Positions 53,562-64,000 of a DNA stretch of 64,000 bases are shown here, in pieces. This stretch comes from Agelas oroides (lineage: Eukaryota > Porifera > Demospongiae > Agelasida > Agelasidae). The number at the start of each line of letters is the position of its first letter. The stretch's first letter is position 1. The notes below the pieces were generated by a model. That model made no database searches, was not told the DNA's origin, and saw nothing but the letters and a program-made list of their open reading frames with translations. Where the stretch lies: assembly GCA_949130485.1 (NCBI GenBank), contig OX422197.1:3664205-3728204 (forward strand). The letters run 5' to 3'. A program made the position numbers and the translations under genes.

Positions 53562-54517
53562 ATGTTACCCCCACTACCCCCTATAAGTTCTACCTTACCG
53601 CCAACACCAACATGGTCATTAGCAACCCCCTTGTCCAACCTACCGAGCAGCAGCAATCCATTGCTGGAACTACTACTGCCCAGCTCTGAAAGGGCTGATA
53701 AGCAGCAAAAGGTCTGGGTAGGGGATGGCCTCCCCGCTATCCTGAAAAAACTGCACTCTAGGATAATAGAGTGGCAGTTTATTGACCTGGCAGAACTACG
53801 CCCACCCTCATCATGGGATGTGTTGCAGGCTGACCCCCAGCATGCACAAAAGCTACTGGTGACCCCGATTTCCAGATCCAGAAAGAAACCCATAAAGGAT
53901 ATCCTCACATGGACACAGTTTTCCACAGTTTACATGGTGATCCTGGCAAAAGCCGAGCCTGATTGCATCACCGAACTGGCTGCATACCTGCTCACCATTA
54001 TCACTGCTGCGCAGGATTATGAACATCCAGCACTATGATCAGGCATATCGGGATAAGGCAGCAGCAACAAGGAACAAGAAGTGGTCCCAAATTGACCCAG
54101 CCCTCTTCAACCAAATATTCACTGGTAGAGCAAAACACCTAGTGCCAAGACTATACCTGGAGCATGAAACTGCAGGCCCTTCTTGGAGTAACAAATAATG
54201 AGCTCTGCCCAGTGGCAGCTATGGCTGCTTATCTAGCTTCACGAGGAGATGCCCCGGGCCCCTTCTTTCAGTTTAACAATAGAGAGCCGTTGACAAGAGA
54301 GCTCTTAGTTCAGCATCTTAGAGAGGCCCTAACAAATGCAGGGATTGATGCCTCAAAGTTTTCAGGCCACAGCTTCCGTATTGGAGCTGCCTCCACAGCT
54401 GCAGCTTTGGGGGTTGAAGATTCCCTCATCAAGACTCTCGGCCAGTGGAAAAGTTCAGCGTATCTACCTTACGTACGCATTCCTCAAGAAAAATTAGCTC
54501 TAACTCTAGCCCAGTGA
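53562..54517 (+). pseudogene. DIRS/Ngaro element, internally deleted (ORF1 + tyrosine recombinase end)
   Basis: The first part, ILKKLHSRIIEWQFIDLAEL, PISRSRKKPIKDILTWTQFS and VILAKAEPDCITELAAYLLT, is ORF1 of DIRS/Ngaro retrotransposons. After a frame change at about 54020 it continues HYDQAYRDKAAATRNKKWSQ, IDPALFNQIFTGRAKHLVPR. Then, without RT or RNase H, the frame 54164-54517 gives the C-terminal tyrosine recombinase: LCPVAAMAAYLASRGDAPGP, SKFSGHSFRIGAASTAAALG (H-x-x-R kept), LIKTLGQWKSSAYLPYVRIP (nucleophile tyrosine kept). A large internal deletion joined the two. Confidence 0.8.
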
Positions 54518-54888
54518 ATGTTTTGTGGTGTCTATTTCCATTTCATGATGTATATCTTTAAATTGAAGGTTTGGGGTAAAAGGACTTTGTCCTTCTTTGG
54601 ACGGTAGCTGGCGGTGGAGCTACAAGCAGGGCTCCACCTCCAGCCCCTCAACCCCAAACAGGTCTAAACAGATATTGACCAGCAACAGGACAGGCATATT
54701 GGGGACAAGCAATAGCTCACAAGGATGCTAAGGGTTACATATAGGTAACCAGCATGCTAGCATGCCGTGTACCTGGCCAGTCCTCCAAGCTTGTCTAATA
54801 GGAATTAAACAAGCCTAGCAAGTAGCTAAGGGTTGCATTTACAACTATTAACGTCATGGTGATGTTAAACATAAACTACAAGTAATAT
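54518..54888. other. 3' flank of the DIRS/Ngaro element
   Basis: GGTGGAGCTACAAGCAGGGC + TCCACC is a small hairpin near 54614-54641, possibly part of the element's end. Otherwise nothing. Confidence 0.35.
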
Positions 54889-55060
54889 TTATAACACACT
54901 TAGCTGTACTTTATGGCATTTAAACTGTTGCTTGAGATTGCATAATGCACAAGCGAAGCGAGTACATTATGCAATCGAGAGCATTATGCAATCGAGAGCA
55001 TTATTGCGTCATACGAGTGCACTAATTAAATGCCATAAAATACAGCTAAGTGTGTCATAA
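54889..55060. mobile_element. palindromic MITE with 34-bp arms
   Basis: TTATAACACACTTAGCTGTA + CTTTATGGCATTTA (54889-54922) is inverted at 55027-55060 with two mismatches. The centre has GCATTATGCAATCGAGA tandemly repeated. Confidence 0.8.
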
Positions 55061-55064
55061 ACGT

Positions 55065-56665
55065 TTTAGTGCAGTCACGTGACCTTCAACCAATCAGATC
55101 GGGTTTGATTTGCTGAGTCATTCGAGCTGGTCACTTGGTTGTCGCCGTTTTGAATCTGAGGTTGAGCTTTTGTGTGCATGCGTTGAATACGGCAGCTATA
55201 CGTTTTGGTAGTGCTGTTGATGATGAAAAAGAAGGTAACCTGAGATTGCAAGCTGTTCCAGAGAGCACCAAGTCTGCTACCAATTGGGAATTTCAGTATG
55301 GAAGGAATGGATGACCGCTCGCAGTGTGAAGGCAGCCAATGGTCAATGTTCTGTCAGCACACCCCGGCAATGCCAGTTGATGACTTCGCTTACTGGTTGG
55401 GGAAGTTCATTCTGGAAACTCGAAAGAAGGACGGCACCAAGTACCCGTCAAAAAGTCTGTACGGACTTACGTGCTGCTTCAAGCGTTTTTTTTTTTAAAC
55501 GAATGAGAGGTTTGACGTGAATCCGTTATCACGCAGTGATGCTCGTTTCAGTGGCTTTCGACAAACTCTTGACGCTGAAATGAAGCGACTACACAAGAAA
55601 GGACTGGGAACGAAGCCAAAGCAAGCGGAACCCATAACAGCCGATGAAGAGTCACTACTGTGGATGAAGGGTGAGTTTGGTACTCATAGCGGGAGAGCTC
55701 TCCAGAACACTGTGTACTTTTACAACTGCAAAGTGTTTGGACTAAGAAGTTACGATGAACATCATCGTCTGCAGTGCTCCCAGTTTGAAAAGAAAATTGA
55801 TGAAGTGGGGCATGTATACCTAGAGTATACTGACTTCGGCAGCAAGACAAATGCTGGAGGCCTGAAGCACCTAAAAGTCGAGAATAAGTGTGTATGAGAA
55901 TCACTCTGATCCTGACCACTGCGTTGTAAATATTTTTGATACGTACTTCAGTTTCATTCCGGATCGTACTGGTAATTTTTACTTTCGTCCTTTGGCTGAT
56001 GATGGCAGTGGTGTTCCAAAGTTTGCGCGTCAACCTGTTGGCAGGAATCGCTTTGCAAAGATCATTCCGGATATGTGTAAATCAGTTGGTATTGGAGGAC
56101 GAAAGACCGGTCATTCTGGTAAAGTTACATGTGCTACCGCCCTGTACCATCAGAACTTTGGGGACCAATTGATCAAAGAACGAACAGGCCATCGCAGTAT
56201 CGAAGCACTGCATAAGTACAAGCGTACTGCATCCGACCAACAGCATGAAGTGTCCATGGCCCTGCTGCCTCCTGTGGCCAAGAAGGAAAATATTCCTCCT
56301 CCGCTTGTGCCCTTGCTTCCTCCTGTGGCAAAGAAGGGGTTTTTGCCTCCATATGATGATGGTGACAATAGTGATGACTTCAAACCGCTGAAAAAGAAGC
56401 CGAAAGTAGTCAGTATTCCCGATTTTCAGAGTATGTTTCCTCAGTCCAGCATCAATAATTGCACGTTCAACTTTAACATTCAACCATAGATGCCGTGATT
56501 CAACAACCTTCCAGTAGCTGTGTTGAGTTTTGTACTTTTTGAGTTTTGCAAGTGTGCATTAAATAATTAATGCATCAAAACTGTGCATTATGCAGTTTTA
56601 AGGTGTGGTCACATGATGAATTTTAAAGAATCTGATTGGTTGAAGGTCACATGATCTGCACTAAA
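55065..56665. mobile_element. Crypton-like element bounded by inverted repeats
   Basis: TTTAGTGCAGTCACGTGACC + TTCAACCAATCAGAT (55065-55099) is inverted at 56630-56665 (TCTGATTGGTTGAAGGTCAC ATGATCTGCACTAAA). The only gene inside is the DUF3504 recombinase. Known Cryptons lack terminal inverted repeats, so either this is a different kind of element or the gene was caught between two copies of a MITE. Confidence 0.6.
55230..56489 (+). pseudogene. Crypton-like tyrosine recombinase (DUF3504, ZMYM2/QRICH1-type)
   Basis: Blocks in order: VPESTKSATNW and GISVWKEW at about 55255; VDDFAYWLGKFILETRKKDG, YPSKSLYGLTCC; TAA at 55496-55498 within a T11 run; TNERFDVNPLSRSDARFSGF, DAEMKRLHKKGLG, SLLWMKGEFGTHSGRALQNT, EYTDFGSKTNAGGLKHLKVE; a one-base deletion near 55895; then ENHSDPDHCVVNIFDTYFSF, GRNRFAKIIPDMCKSVGIGG, KTGHSGKVTCATALYHQNFG and ERTGHRSIEALHKYKRTASD. 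The H-x-x-R arginine is lysine (HSGK); the second histidine and the tyrosine are kept. A proline-rich tail with two LLPPVAKK repeats and the intact stop TAG end the gene. Only about three lesions over 420 codons make it the youngest of the three Crypton-like copies here. Confidence 0.8.
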
Positions 56666-56770
56666 GTCTTCTTAAATACACAAATAGTCATAACCATGCA
56701 GGTGCAAGTGTAAATAATTTTTTGCATGGTTGCTCTGCAGGAGAGCCTCCCAACCGTGCTCTAATTACAG

Positions 56771-57021
56771 ATGGATAACACTTGCAGAGACAACAAAAAC
56801 AAGTATACTCTGACATTCGCAGCACTTCTTGTTCAACTCAACATATTGCAGATGGTAAGGAGTTAGTGACCAAACAATACATGCTAACCAATTACAGTGG
56901 TTTTGTTGATTGCAGGTGAAAATTGGATGTCTTCCCGTCGGCCACACACATGAAGACATTGACCAACTGTTGTCACGCATTTCATGACACCTGAAGCACA
57001 CCAATGCACTAACAATCCCAG
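56771..57021 (+). pseudogene. DUF7869-type transposon-associated exons
   Basis: Exon 56771-56854 (MDNTCRDNKNKYTLTFAALL, donor ATG|GTAAGG) and exon 56916-57021 (acceptor GATTGCAG; VKIGCLPVGHTHEDIDQLLS). The combination QMDN...NKNKY and VGHTHEDIDQ is the signature of DUF7869, a domain common in repetitive invertebrate genes. TGA at 56985-56987 replaces the arginine expected in SRISxHL (CGA to TGA). The rest of the gene was not found. Confidence 0.6.
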
Positions 57022-57790
57022 GTACAGTATAAGAATATGTAAGTAGGTTAATCATCCGGTCTTCAGACCTTCAACATGTTGTTGAAAAGTCCTCTCTGAA
57101 GCTCAAGGTGGTTATATCGGACGACAGGTATTATAAGGCAACGATGCAGGCCATGCCACTAGCCTCCATAAATGTTTGGCCTAGGCTCAACATAGAACTG
57201 ACCACTGCATACCAGCTCTTCGTAAAGAAAGAACTGCCTAAACACGCTGCACAAATGTATTAAAGGTTGGACGGAAGCATCCATCTTCGGACTACAGGGA
57301 GCTTGACGACGCCACCAGCCCTACAGTTAAATCCACCGCTAACATCAATGAAGAGCTGAGAATGATGAGTACAGTGATTTCTACAGACACCACAGTCGCT
57401 TGAAGTATGTCCAAACACGTCAAAACGAAAGACACCAGAGTTCCAAAATATGTAAAAGAACAATGAACGAGTTCTATTCTGCACAGGTAAGACGCCTTCG
57501 CGTGAAAATCACACCGAAGTTTAAAGCAGGAAGCTTGTGCGCATGCATAGTAGCAATTTTACCATGTGGTTGACCCTGTTTGTTGCAGACCCTGTTTGTC
57601 GCAGACCCTGAGACCCGCACATCTCTACAGCAGTAACCAGGTAAGTTTCATCGATTTATTATCTTGTTTATGCTCTGACCAGATTTCTCTTTTACTCTAG
57701 GTAATTATAAGGCAGTTGGCCACCAAATCAAAGACCGCTCAGTCAAAGAGTATTCACGGTCTCTGGCGGTTCTAATCCTGTCCTTTGCAG
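57022..57790. other. unassigned
   Basis: A frame at about 57080-57260 (LKLKVVISDDRYYKATMQAM, ELTTAYQLFVKKELPKHAAQ) looks protein-like and may continue the DUF7869 gene. No motif. Confidence 0.3.
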
Positions 57791-57791
57791 A

Positions 57792-58037
57792 CGTTCATCC
57801 TCTAGACCTGCCAATTACAAAGAGTGGGATGAAGTGCAAATGGGAAAAGCTGTAGACGCATGTGTTAATGAAGGTATGACTATTAGGCAGGCAGCTTTCC
57901 ACTTTGGTGTACCCAAGAGTACCCTTGGAGGTAGAATGAGTGGTAGAGTTGTACCAGGCCTTATCAGTGGCCCTAAAACCTATTTATCTCCAGAGGAGGA
58001 GACAGAACTGGTAAAATTAAGATACACAGCAATGGGA
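57792..58037 (+). pseudogene. pogo/Tigger transposase N-terminus (psq HTH)
   Basis: After acceptor TCCTTTGCAG the frame gives RPANYKEWDEVQMGKAVDAC, EGMTIRQAAFHFGVPKSTLG (psq-type HTH) and GRMSGRVVPGLISGPKTYLS, the DNA-binding region of pogo-like transposases. The family match ends near 58020 where a repeat begins; the DDE domain is absent. Confidence 0.75.
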
Positions 58038-58175
58038 CAGTCCTGGGACATCCCTTAAGGCTGGTGTGACTTGATGACCGTGAGGTATGTCCAGGACAGT
58101 CCTGGGACATCCCCTAAGGTTGGTGTGACTTAGTGTCCAGAGGATCCCAATGAGGGATGTCCCAGAACAGTGGAA
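58037..58175. repeat. GACAGTCCTGGGACATCCC repeat
   Basis: GACAGTCCTGGGACATCCC + TTAAGG.TGGTGTGACTT occurs twice in tandem (58037, 58092) and its inverse GGGATGTCCC follows near 58154. This looks like a small element end that cut the pogo gene. Confidence 0.65.
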
Positions 58176-58734
58176 CATCCCTGCAAGATGCAGCAATTTT
58201 ATATGACTTGTCAGTCTCTACAGGGTTACTTGATGAAGATCCCAAATGAACATTGTATAGTTTGCGGGGTTGCTTGTTATCCAAAGGAGAGAGGTTCTAT
58301 GAGGGTTTCGAAGTCACTGATAGTTGGATGAACAGCCATTTGTAAAAAATATTTGAGTAAGTTGGAATATTGATATGCAAGCTCAGGAATTGTAATGTTG
58401 TTTTGGTTCCTGTTACAAAAATCAAGAGAGGTGCGCTCATTTATTCTATAACGCTTTTCTTATTACTACCAATGCGTGATCTATATTTCATGCACAGATG
58501 AGTAATAACCACATGTACATATTACCCAGCTTGTATTAACTGCTCGATTATAAATAACAAGCCAGTTTGGAAGCCAGTTTGTGAAACTGAAAATTAGCAT
58601 GTACGAATACACTATACATAATTCCCCTCTTCCTTGCACAATAACAGTGCCTACAACATCCTTGCCAATAGCATTTGACTTTTGCGTGACCAAGGCTTCT
58701 CATTCTTCGTTCAGGCTTCATCTGCTAGGATGAT

Positions 58735-58990
58735 AGTTGTCATCTGCGCAAATTTGAACAGAATCCAGTCGAAAGATTTGACACCTACATACAAGAAGAT
58801 TGCATCTACAGAAATAGTGATCGACAAGATGCACATGGCTGGTCATGTAGACAAATGGTGAGATCCACCTTCCCTGAGTGAGACATTTCTTTCTCTTTAT
58901 TAGGTTGACACTGAAGTGTGCGAACAAACCTTTTTACGGTTACCCAAGTACTCAATAATTACCAGGAAATTTTTAAAAATTATGTCTTAT
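58735..58990 (+). pseudogene. second KDZ-type transposase fragment
   Basis: EIVIDKMHMAGHVDKW (the D-x-x-H..GH core of KDZ transposases), then in the same frame a TGA, a pyrimidine-rich stretch ending TTTATTAG, and VDTEVCEQTFLRLPKYSIIT (E-C-E-Q block). Either a short intron or a stop lies between. It belongs to a lineage different from 27.8-29.0 kb. Confidence 0.6.
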
Positions 58991-59205
58991 ATGTTCTTGA
59001 GTACGTTGATGTGGGGGCTTGGCCTAACATTTATGGAGGCTAGTGGCATGGCCTGCATCATTGCCTTTTAAATTACACCGTCCAATAATACCTGTCATCC
59101 AAATATTCAAAACTTACTCTATACTGTCCATCCATGATCACCTCAAGGCTCATCAAATTCATTATGAGAAGAATCATTGTGAGAATGTTTTAGAAGGAAC
59201 TGAAT

Positions 59206-59493
59206 GGTGATACATTCTGGTTGCCTCAGTCTGGGGTTCCCCTTCTGATGCCACATGAGGGTTGTTTGTACCCAAGTGGTATACCTCAGTTACTCAAACC
59301 ACACTATGATCGGGAGAGTATGAAGAAGCTAAAGGTGACCCTTGCAAAGGTTGCAGCATACTTGGAGAAGGATGGAGCCAAAGAATAGTGGGAGGACTGG
59401 ATGAAATGTGCCAAGGAGGAAGTGGCAGCAGATCAGTCGAGTAAAGCAGACCAGAGTATGAAACACTTTGTTTCTGACCTTAGTAAACCATAA
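59206..59493 (+). pseudogene. unassigned coding-like frame with one stop
   Basis: GDTFWLPQSGVPLLMPHEGC, IPQLLKPHYDRESMKKLKVT and LAKVAAYLEKDGAKE are followed by TAG (59386-59388), and the frame continues WEDWMKCAKEEVAADQSSKA to TAA at 59491. It is protein-like in composition but not recognised. It lies 120 bp upstream of the Ty3/Gypsy pol on the same strand, so it could be part of that element. Confidence 0.4.
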
Positions 59494-59609
59494 AACCATT
59501 TTCAGTACTGTTATAGAACCTTATCACACTCCGATTTTGCTGTTCACTCACTGCACACAAAGCTGGATTACTTAGTGTGTGACCAGGCCGATGACATCTT
59601 TCGTTCATC

Positions 59610-61330
59610 TATGTAGTATGAGGTCTCAACCAGGCACTTGTTGGAAGACCAGCTATTGAAGCTCTTGAACTCGTAGTGAAAGTAGAACCTGTGCAGACAT
59701 ACAAGGAGGCTGTCATCCTCAAGTTTCCTCACCACTTCAGTGCTTTAGGGAAACTGGAAGGAGCCTATACAATTGACCTGAACGATGACGCAAAGCCCTT
59801 CGCCCTCACAACACCCAGAAGGATTGCCATATCCCTTCTTCCAAAGGTGAAAGCTGAGCTACAGCAAATGAAAGACATGGGAGTCATTTCAAGGGTTGAT
59901 GAGCCCACAGATTGGTGTGCAGGGATCGTGGTTGTGCCAAAACCAGATGGTAGAGTCCGGATCTGTGTGGGTTTGACAAAACTTAATCAGAATGTTCATC
60001 GCGAAAGGCACATCCTACCATCAGTGGAGCAGATTTTAACCCAGTTAGGAGGTGTAACAGTCTTTTCGAAGTTGGATGGAAATTCAGGCTTCTGGCAGAT
60101 TGAACTGTCCCAGGAGTCTGCTTGCTTGACAACATTTATCACACCATTCGGGAGGTACTGTTTCTATAGCTTACCATTCGGAATTACATCAGCACCTGAG
60201 AGGCGAATGACACATATCCTCAGTGGCCTAAATAGAGTAGTCTACCTTATCCTCATCCATGGAAAGGACCAGGAAGACCATGACAAAAACCTAAGAGCTG
60301 GAAAGAACCAGCCTCATACATCTCACAAGCGCTCACAGCCACAGAGCAACGGTATGCACAAATTGAAAAGGAGGCTTTGGCAGTAACATGGGCTTGCGAG
60401 CAATTCTGGGACTATCTCGTGAGTCTACACTTTCACATCAAAACAGACCACAAACCCCTTGTGCCTCTTCTGACCTCCAAGAACCTTGACGAGTTGCCCA
60501 TCATAGTCCAGCATTTCGTCTCTGTTTGATGCGATCCAGTTTCTCTATGTCCCATGTGCCAGGAAAAGAACTGGTCTTGGCTGACACTCTTTCTCAAGCT
60601 CCAGTTTCAAATGCAAGCATGGATGATAAACAGTTCCAGCAAGAGGTTGAAGCAATTGTCAATTCAATTATATCCATCAACTTCTGAACAGCGACTTCAC
60701 AACATCAATGAGCAGCAACATACTGATGAGATCTGTCAACAGCTAGCTGAGTTTTGCTGGAAAGGATGGCCAAGCTGAAGATGCCTTAGAGGAGCACTCA
60801 AATCTTACCTCCCAGTGGCTAATGAGCTGTCCGTTCACATTTCACAATGGGTTGCTGCTAAGGGGGAATAGGTTGGTTATTCCAACTGCCCTGCGCCAGA
60901 AAATCCTCCAGAAAATCACTCTGGACACCTCGGCATCACAAAATGCAGAGAAAGGGTTTGACAGTCAGTATGGTTGCCTGGAATAGGACGAGAGTCGGAG
61001 GACCTTATCCACAAACACCCTGTCTGTTGTAAGTATCAGCTAAAGCGTGCTGAACCTTTGTGCCCAAGTCGATTTCCTAATTATCCATGGTCGAAGCTGA
61101 TCTGTTCCACATATTGGAAACAAACAACATACTTGCTTGTAATCGACCATTATATCGAGATTGTAAAGATTTCAGGAGCCACAGCAATAGCAGTTATCAA
61201 ATCCATCTTTGCTCGACATGGGGTCCCACAAGAGTTCCTCCCATGACAACGGGCCGCAGTTTTCATCTGGGAAGTTTGCTCAATTATGGCTTCACTCACT
61301 CCACTAGCAACAAAATTCCTCCCCATCTGT
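59610..61330 (+). pseudogene. Ty3/Gypsy pol: RT, RNase H, integrase, degraded
   Basis: NQALVGRPAIEALELVVKVE is followed by the open frame 59676-60386 with LEGAYTIDLNDDAKPFALTT, DWCAGIVVVPKPDGRVRICV, FSKLDGNSGFWQIELSQESA (RT motif with the first catalytic D) and ITPFGRYCFYSLPFGITSAP. The IDD catalytic pair is deleted (RVVYLILIHGKDQEDHD), and the frame jumps to RNase H (LTATEQRYAQIEKEALAVTW, FHIKTDHKPL), then VPGKELVLADTLSQAP. Next comes the integrase zinc region (GHLGITKCRERV, HPVCCKYQLKRAEPLCPS), then ARHGVPQEFLP and DNGPQFSSGKFAQLW with a catalytic D. It is K02A2.6-like. No LTRs or gag joined. Confidence 0.85.
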
Positions 61331-63689
61331 GCCAACCCCAGCAAGAAGTGGAAGATGGCGGAGTAAGCACAAGAAAGAAGCGTCGCCTTTCATCTCCAGC
61401 TGCAACTGCTAGACCAGACATACCATTCTGTGAATGCCAAGCATGTAACCTGATTCAGTCTGAAACGACATGTGTCCATCTGCAAGAATTACTACTTGCT
61501 GGAGTCAGCTGTGGTGGTACTTTGGCTAATACTTCTGGGAAACGTTTTATTGCAGCCTTGCTCAAAGCCTCAGGTACCCTCACCTACTGAGTATCAGAGC
61601 AAGCAGCTGATTTGAAAGAGATAGGTTTCCAACAAGAATATGGTACAAGTAGGAAGGCTTATCTAGCCTTCGTTTTATGCTTACCTAGAGCAACGCTCCC
61701 AACGTGAGATACTAAAACCTCGTTCCCTTCAACAGCAAGGCTAATAGCGGCATTGAAGAAGAAAATAGATCGATCTAGCAAGCTGATCGTCCCAGGGCTT
61801 ACACCCCACCCCTTCCTGCCTAGGATAACGATCATTACAAATAACTACCGGGACATACCCCTGAGGTTTAGGCAAGCTATCACAATTGCCGTAGGGCACG
61901 ATAGAGATTGCTACACGCTGTTTGAGCACAGTTGCAAGTAGCCATATCACGTTAAAAAAAATAAATACAGGCCCTAAAGAGTTAATTAATTAATTGACAT
62001 CACCACTGGTTGAGCAATCTAAGCTAAATAAGCGAAACAGAAAAGGTATATGTCATATGTTATGTAGGTTTCAGCACGCTTTTGCGCTCTATTTTGCTTG
62101 TATATATATCCCTTTGGCTGCTGTGTACACTAATAAAACGCAGTGTATTGTGTTGGACTGACAACTGTCTACAAAAGATTCCCGGAATAGGGACTATGGA
62201 GAGTGCAGTTCAGCAGTTTTACACTAAAACTGTGTTGTGTGATTTGAGGTGCAGTCAAACGGACATGGAATTTCCAGAACAGCTAGGACTGAGTAGTGCA
62301 TTTGTAGGGCAGTCCAAAGATTCATTAAGCAGTGAGGACACGATATATACGAGCTGAACAACAGCTCTCAGCATCTCAGGGCCATTCTCAGGGCCATGAG
62401 GATAACGATGACTTTGAGGGTTCACCTCCATTTTAATATGTGAACTAACCACAATCCTAATCCTTAGTATACAGTTGTAGCTACGTAATTATGTATGCTA
62501 AACTCAGCCTTCCTCATTTTTGCTTTAAGCGAACTAGCAAAATGCTAGACTCGTTTTTAACTTTCATAACCAATACATGTGACATCCCTTTGAGCATGTG
62601 TTCACCCAAATGCTTTGGCAGTATTTACCATAAGGTTAATAATGTGCCTGAGATGGGAAAAATACAAAACAACTACCAGATTTCCATATTCATTCTGTTG
62701 GTTTGTTTTGTAATTTAGGTTGACCTGAACAATATTGAACATCACAGTAGTTATACCATCGGGGAGAGATTGAACACAGAGGCCACTTTCAGTGTGGCTA
62801 TCAACAATTGCATTGGAAACTGATGTTAGCCAAATTGCACCACTGTCCAACCTTATTACCAGACCCCGCCCAGCCTCCGTCACTTGCAGTATGGAAAAGC
62901 AGGAGAGGGTTTGGAATAATTTATCATTTATCATGTGAGTGACGTAGAGGGTAGAGAGAAGGTAGAGAAGACTTACTTGAGCATAGGCGGATTGTTGATG
63001 TGCCCATGCACACACGTAGTTACATAATCAACAGCACACATAGCCATGTTTTTGTATGAGCCTGTTCTGGCAGTTTCTTTCAACAATAAGTGCAGAGAAG
63101 GCTTGTGAAAAGCCTAGGAACTGTGGAAAGGGGCCGCGCCTTGGCATTCAATAGCACCTTGAAAGTCATTCTCTGGGGTGTACAGCAGTCAGTTTGCCAG
63201 GGAAGCGAGCAAGCTAGTGTAATTTTCAAACGTACAGGTCTGTGTACGCTTACCATAGCTTGCCGTACTGCCAGGTAATGTAGCATAGTGCTGTTTAGTC
63301 CCATTCTGTTGGCCATAAAGATTTCACAACCGGAACAAGTATATTCTGTCAATAAAGTATGGGTGAGCTCATTCATTCACCCACATGCACTCTCTACCTG
63401 TGACGTTTTTCACATGATCAATCGTACCGAGCTCTCCCTTTCCTTTTGATTTTCATTTGTGCATGAAGAGAGTTTGGGAACAAAGCTAACCACTGCCACA
63501 TCTCCATAGTATGGCCCTCACCACTCTCAGATAACACATCTGGCAAAGGCTATATCTATTTTTGACTTTCGAAAACAAGTATATAGAAGCTCTGTGTCAA
63601 GATAAAAAACCTACGTAACCTCACTGAGAAGTGGCTATGCATTTTATTCCAGTCCAAACCGCTAGAACCAGCCTTTGCTATATAGGCCA
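61331..63689. other. mostly non-coding; MITE scraps
   Basis: Frames at 61340-61590 (FCECQACNLIQSETTCVHLQ, cysteine-rich) and 62082-62357 are not recognised. At 62855-62930 and 63425-63490 lie degenerate pieces of the GTTCCCAGGCC MITE family (CAGTATGGAAAAGCAGGAGA; GAGTTTGGGAACAAAGCTAA). Confidence 0.4.
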
Positions 63690-63814
63690 GCTATGGATTC
63701 AGTTAATGGTACAGGACAGGCAGTTCAGAAGAAAGTTCTAGTAAAAGTTGGCACAAGCTTTGAGGTGGAAGGTCACAATTTCATGAAGCTTAGCATGGTT
63801 CTGAGTATTGTACT

Positions 63815-64000
63815 GCAAAATCATATGTGGCAATCCCGGGTAGAAATCAAACATTTTCCATTGCGTATTTTGATCGCGTTAGTGCGTTTGAAGCACTGTA
63901 CCACAGAACTTCCGTTAAAGGCAGGTCTCATACACGCTGTGCAAACTCATGAATACTTGACACGTTTACAAAGTGTGTATGAGCCCCACCCTTAACGGAA
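63815..64000. mobile_element. left arm of a second long palindromic element
   Basis: AGAAATCAAACATTTTCCAT, GTTTGAAGCACTGTACCACA and CTTCCGTTAAAGGCAGG match the left arm of 49960-50235. The inverted arm starts (CCCACCCTTAACGGAA) as the window ends. Confidence 0.7.

Overview
The window is nuclear DNA of an animal, most likely an early-branching marine invertebrate; a sponge is my best guess but I cannot prove it. Coding segments sit in short exons with GT/AG borders, long stretches are non-coding, and there are no operons or ribosome-binding sites. The one conserved host gene I recognise is the DNA-damage checkpoint kinase ATR. Its HEAT-repeat region lies on the minus strand in at least ten, probably eleven, phase-compatible exons between about 30.5 and 49.9 kb. 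The kinase end and the N-terminal exons are outside the window or not recognised.

Almost everything else is mobile DNA in various states of decay. From 0 to 14 kb there are small inverted-repeat elements (MITEs), a Mutator-type transposase remnant (2.9-3.8 kb), a DDE_Tnp_4 transposase remnant (4.7-5.7 kb), a Ty3/Gypsy gag scrap (6.0-6.3 kb), a DUF6589-family gene killed by two TGA codons (7.7-9.3 kb) and a broken kinase-like fragment (12.2-12.5 kb).

The most interesting object is at 14.3-22.8 kb. It is an 8.5-kb unit with inverted ends (CACTCTTAGAAAT...), many subterminal GCACACC/GGTGTGC repeats, a 12-copy 176-bp satellite, a minus-strand C2H2 zinc-finger exon, and a divergent ten-exon SAMD3-like gene that is almost intact. 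The two genes share a 209-bp spacer holding a perfect 19-nt inverted repeat. The unit splits a Crypton-like (DUF3504/ZMYM2-QRICH1-type) tyrosine recombinase reading frame, whose two halves flank it at 14.1-14.3 and 22.85-23.5 kb. This shows it moved as one piece. I read it as a CACTA/EnSpm-like transposon that lost its transposase catalytic exons but kept an accessory gene.

From 23.5 to 30 kb there is another recombinase scrap, a Harbinger-type non-autonomous element with target-site duplication TTA that carries an exon-like ORF, a KDZ transposase remnant (27.8-29.0 kb) and a 50-bp tandem repeat. The ATR introns (30-50 kb) hold MITEs, a perfect hairpin element, a CACTA-like transposase exon, a composite Tc1/mariner-like element with a passenger gene (39.8-43.1 kb), a DIRS-like reverse transcriptase (44.2-45.5 kb) and an RPA1-like gene (46.8-47.7 kb). 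From 51.7 to 61.6 kb there is a mosaic: THAP/DDE_Tnp_4 5' part, Ty3/Gypsy scrap, internally deleted DIRS/Ngaro element, a second Crypton-like element bounded by inverted repeats, DUF7869-type exons, a pogo HTH, a second KDZ scrap, and a Ty3/Gypsy pol whose catalytic YxDD-type motif is deleted. No tRNA, rRNA or CRISPR array was seen.
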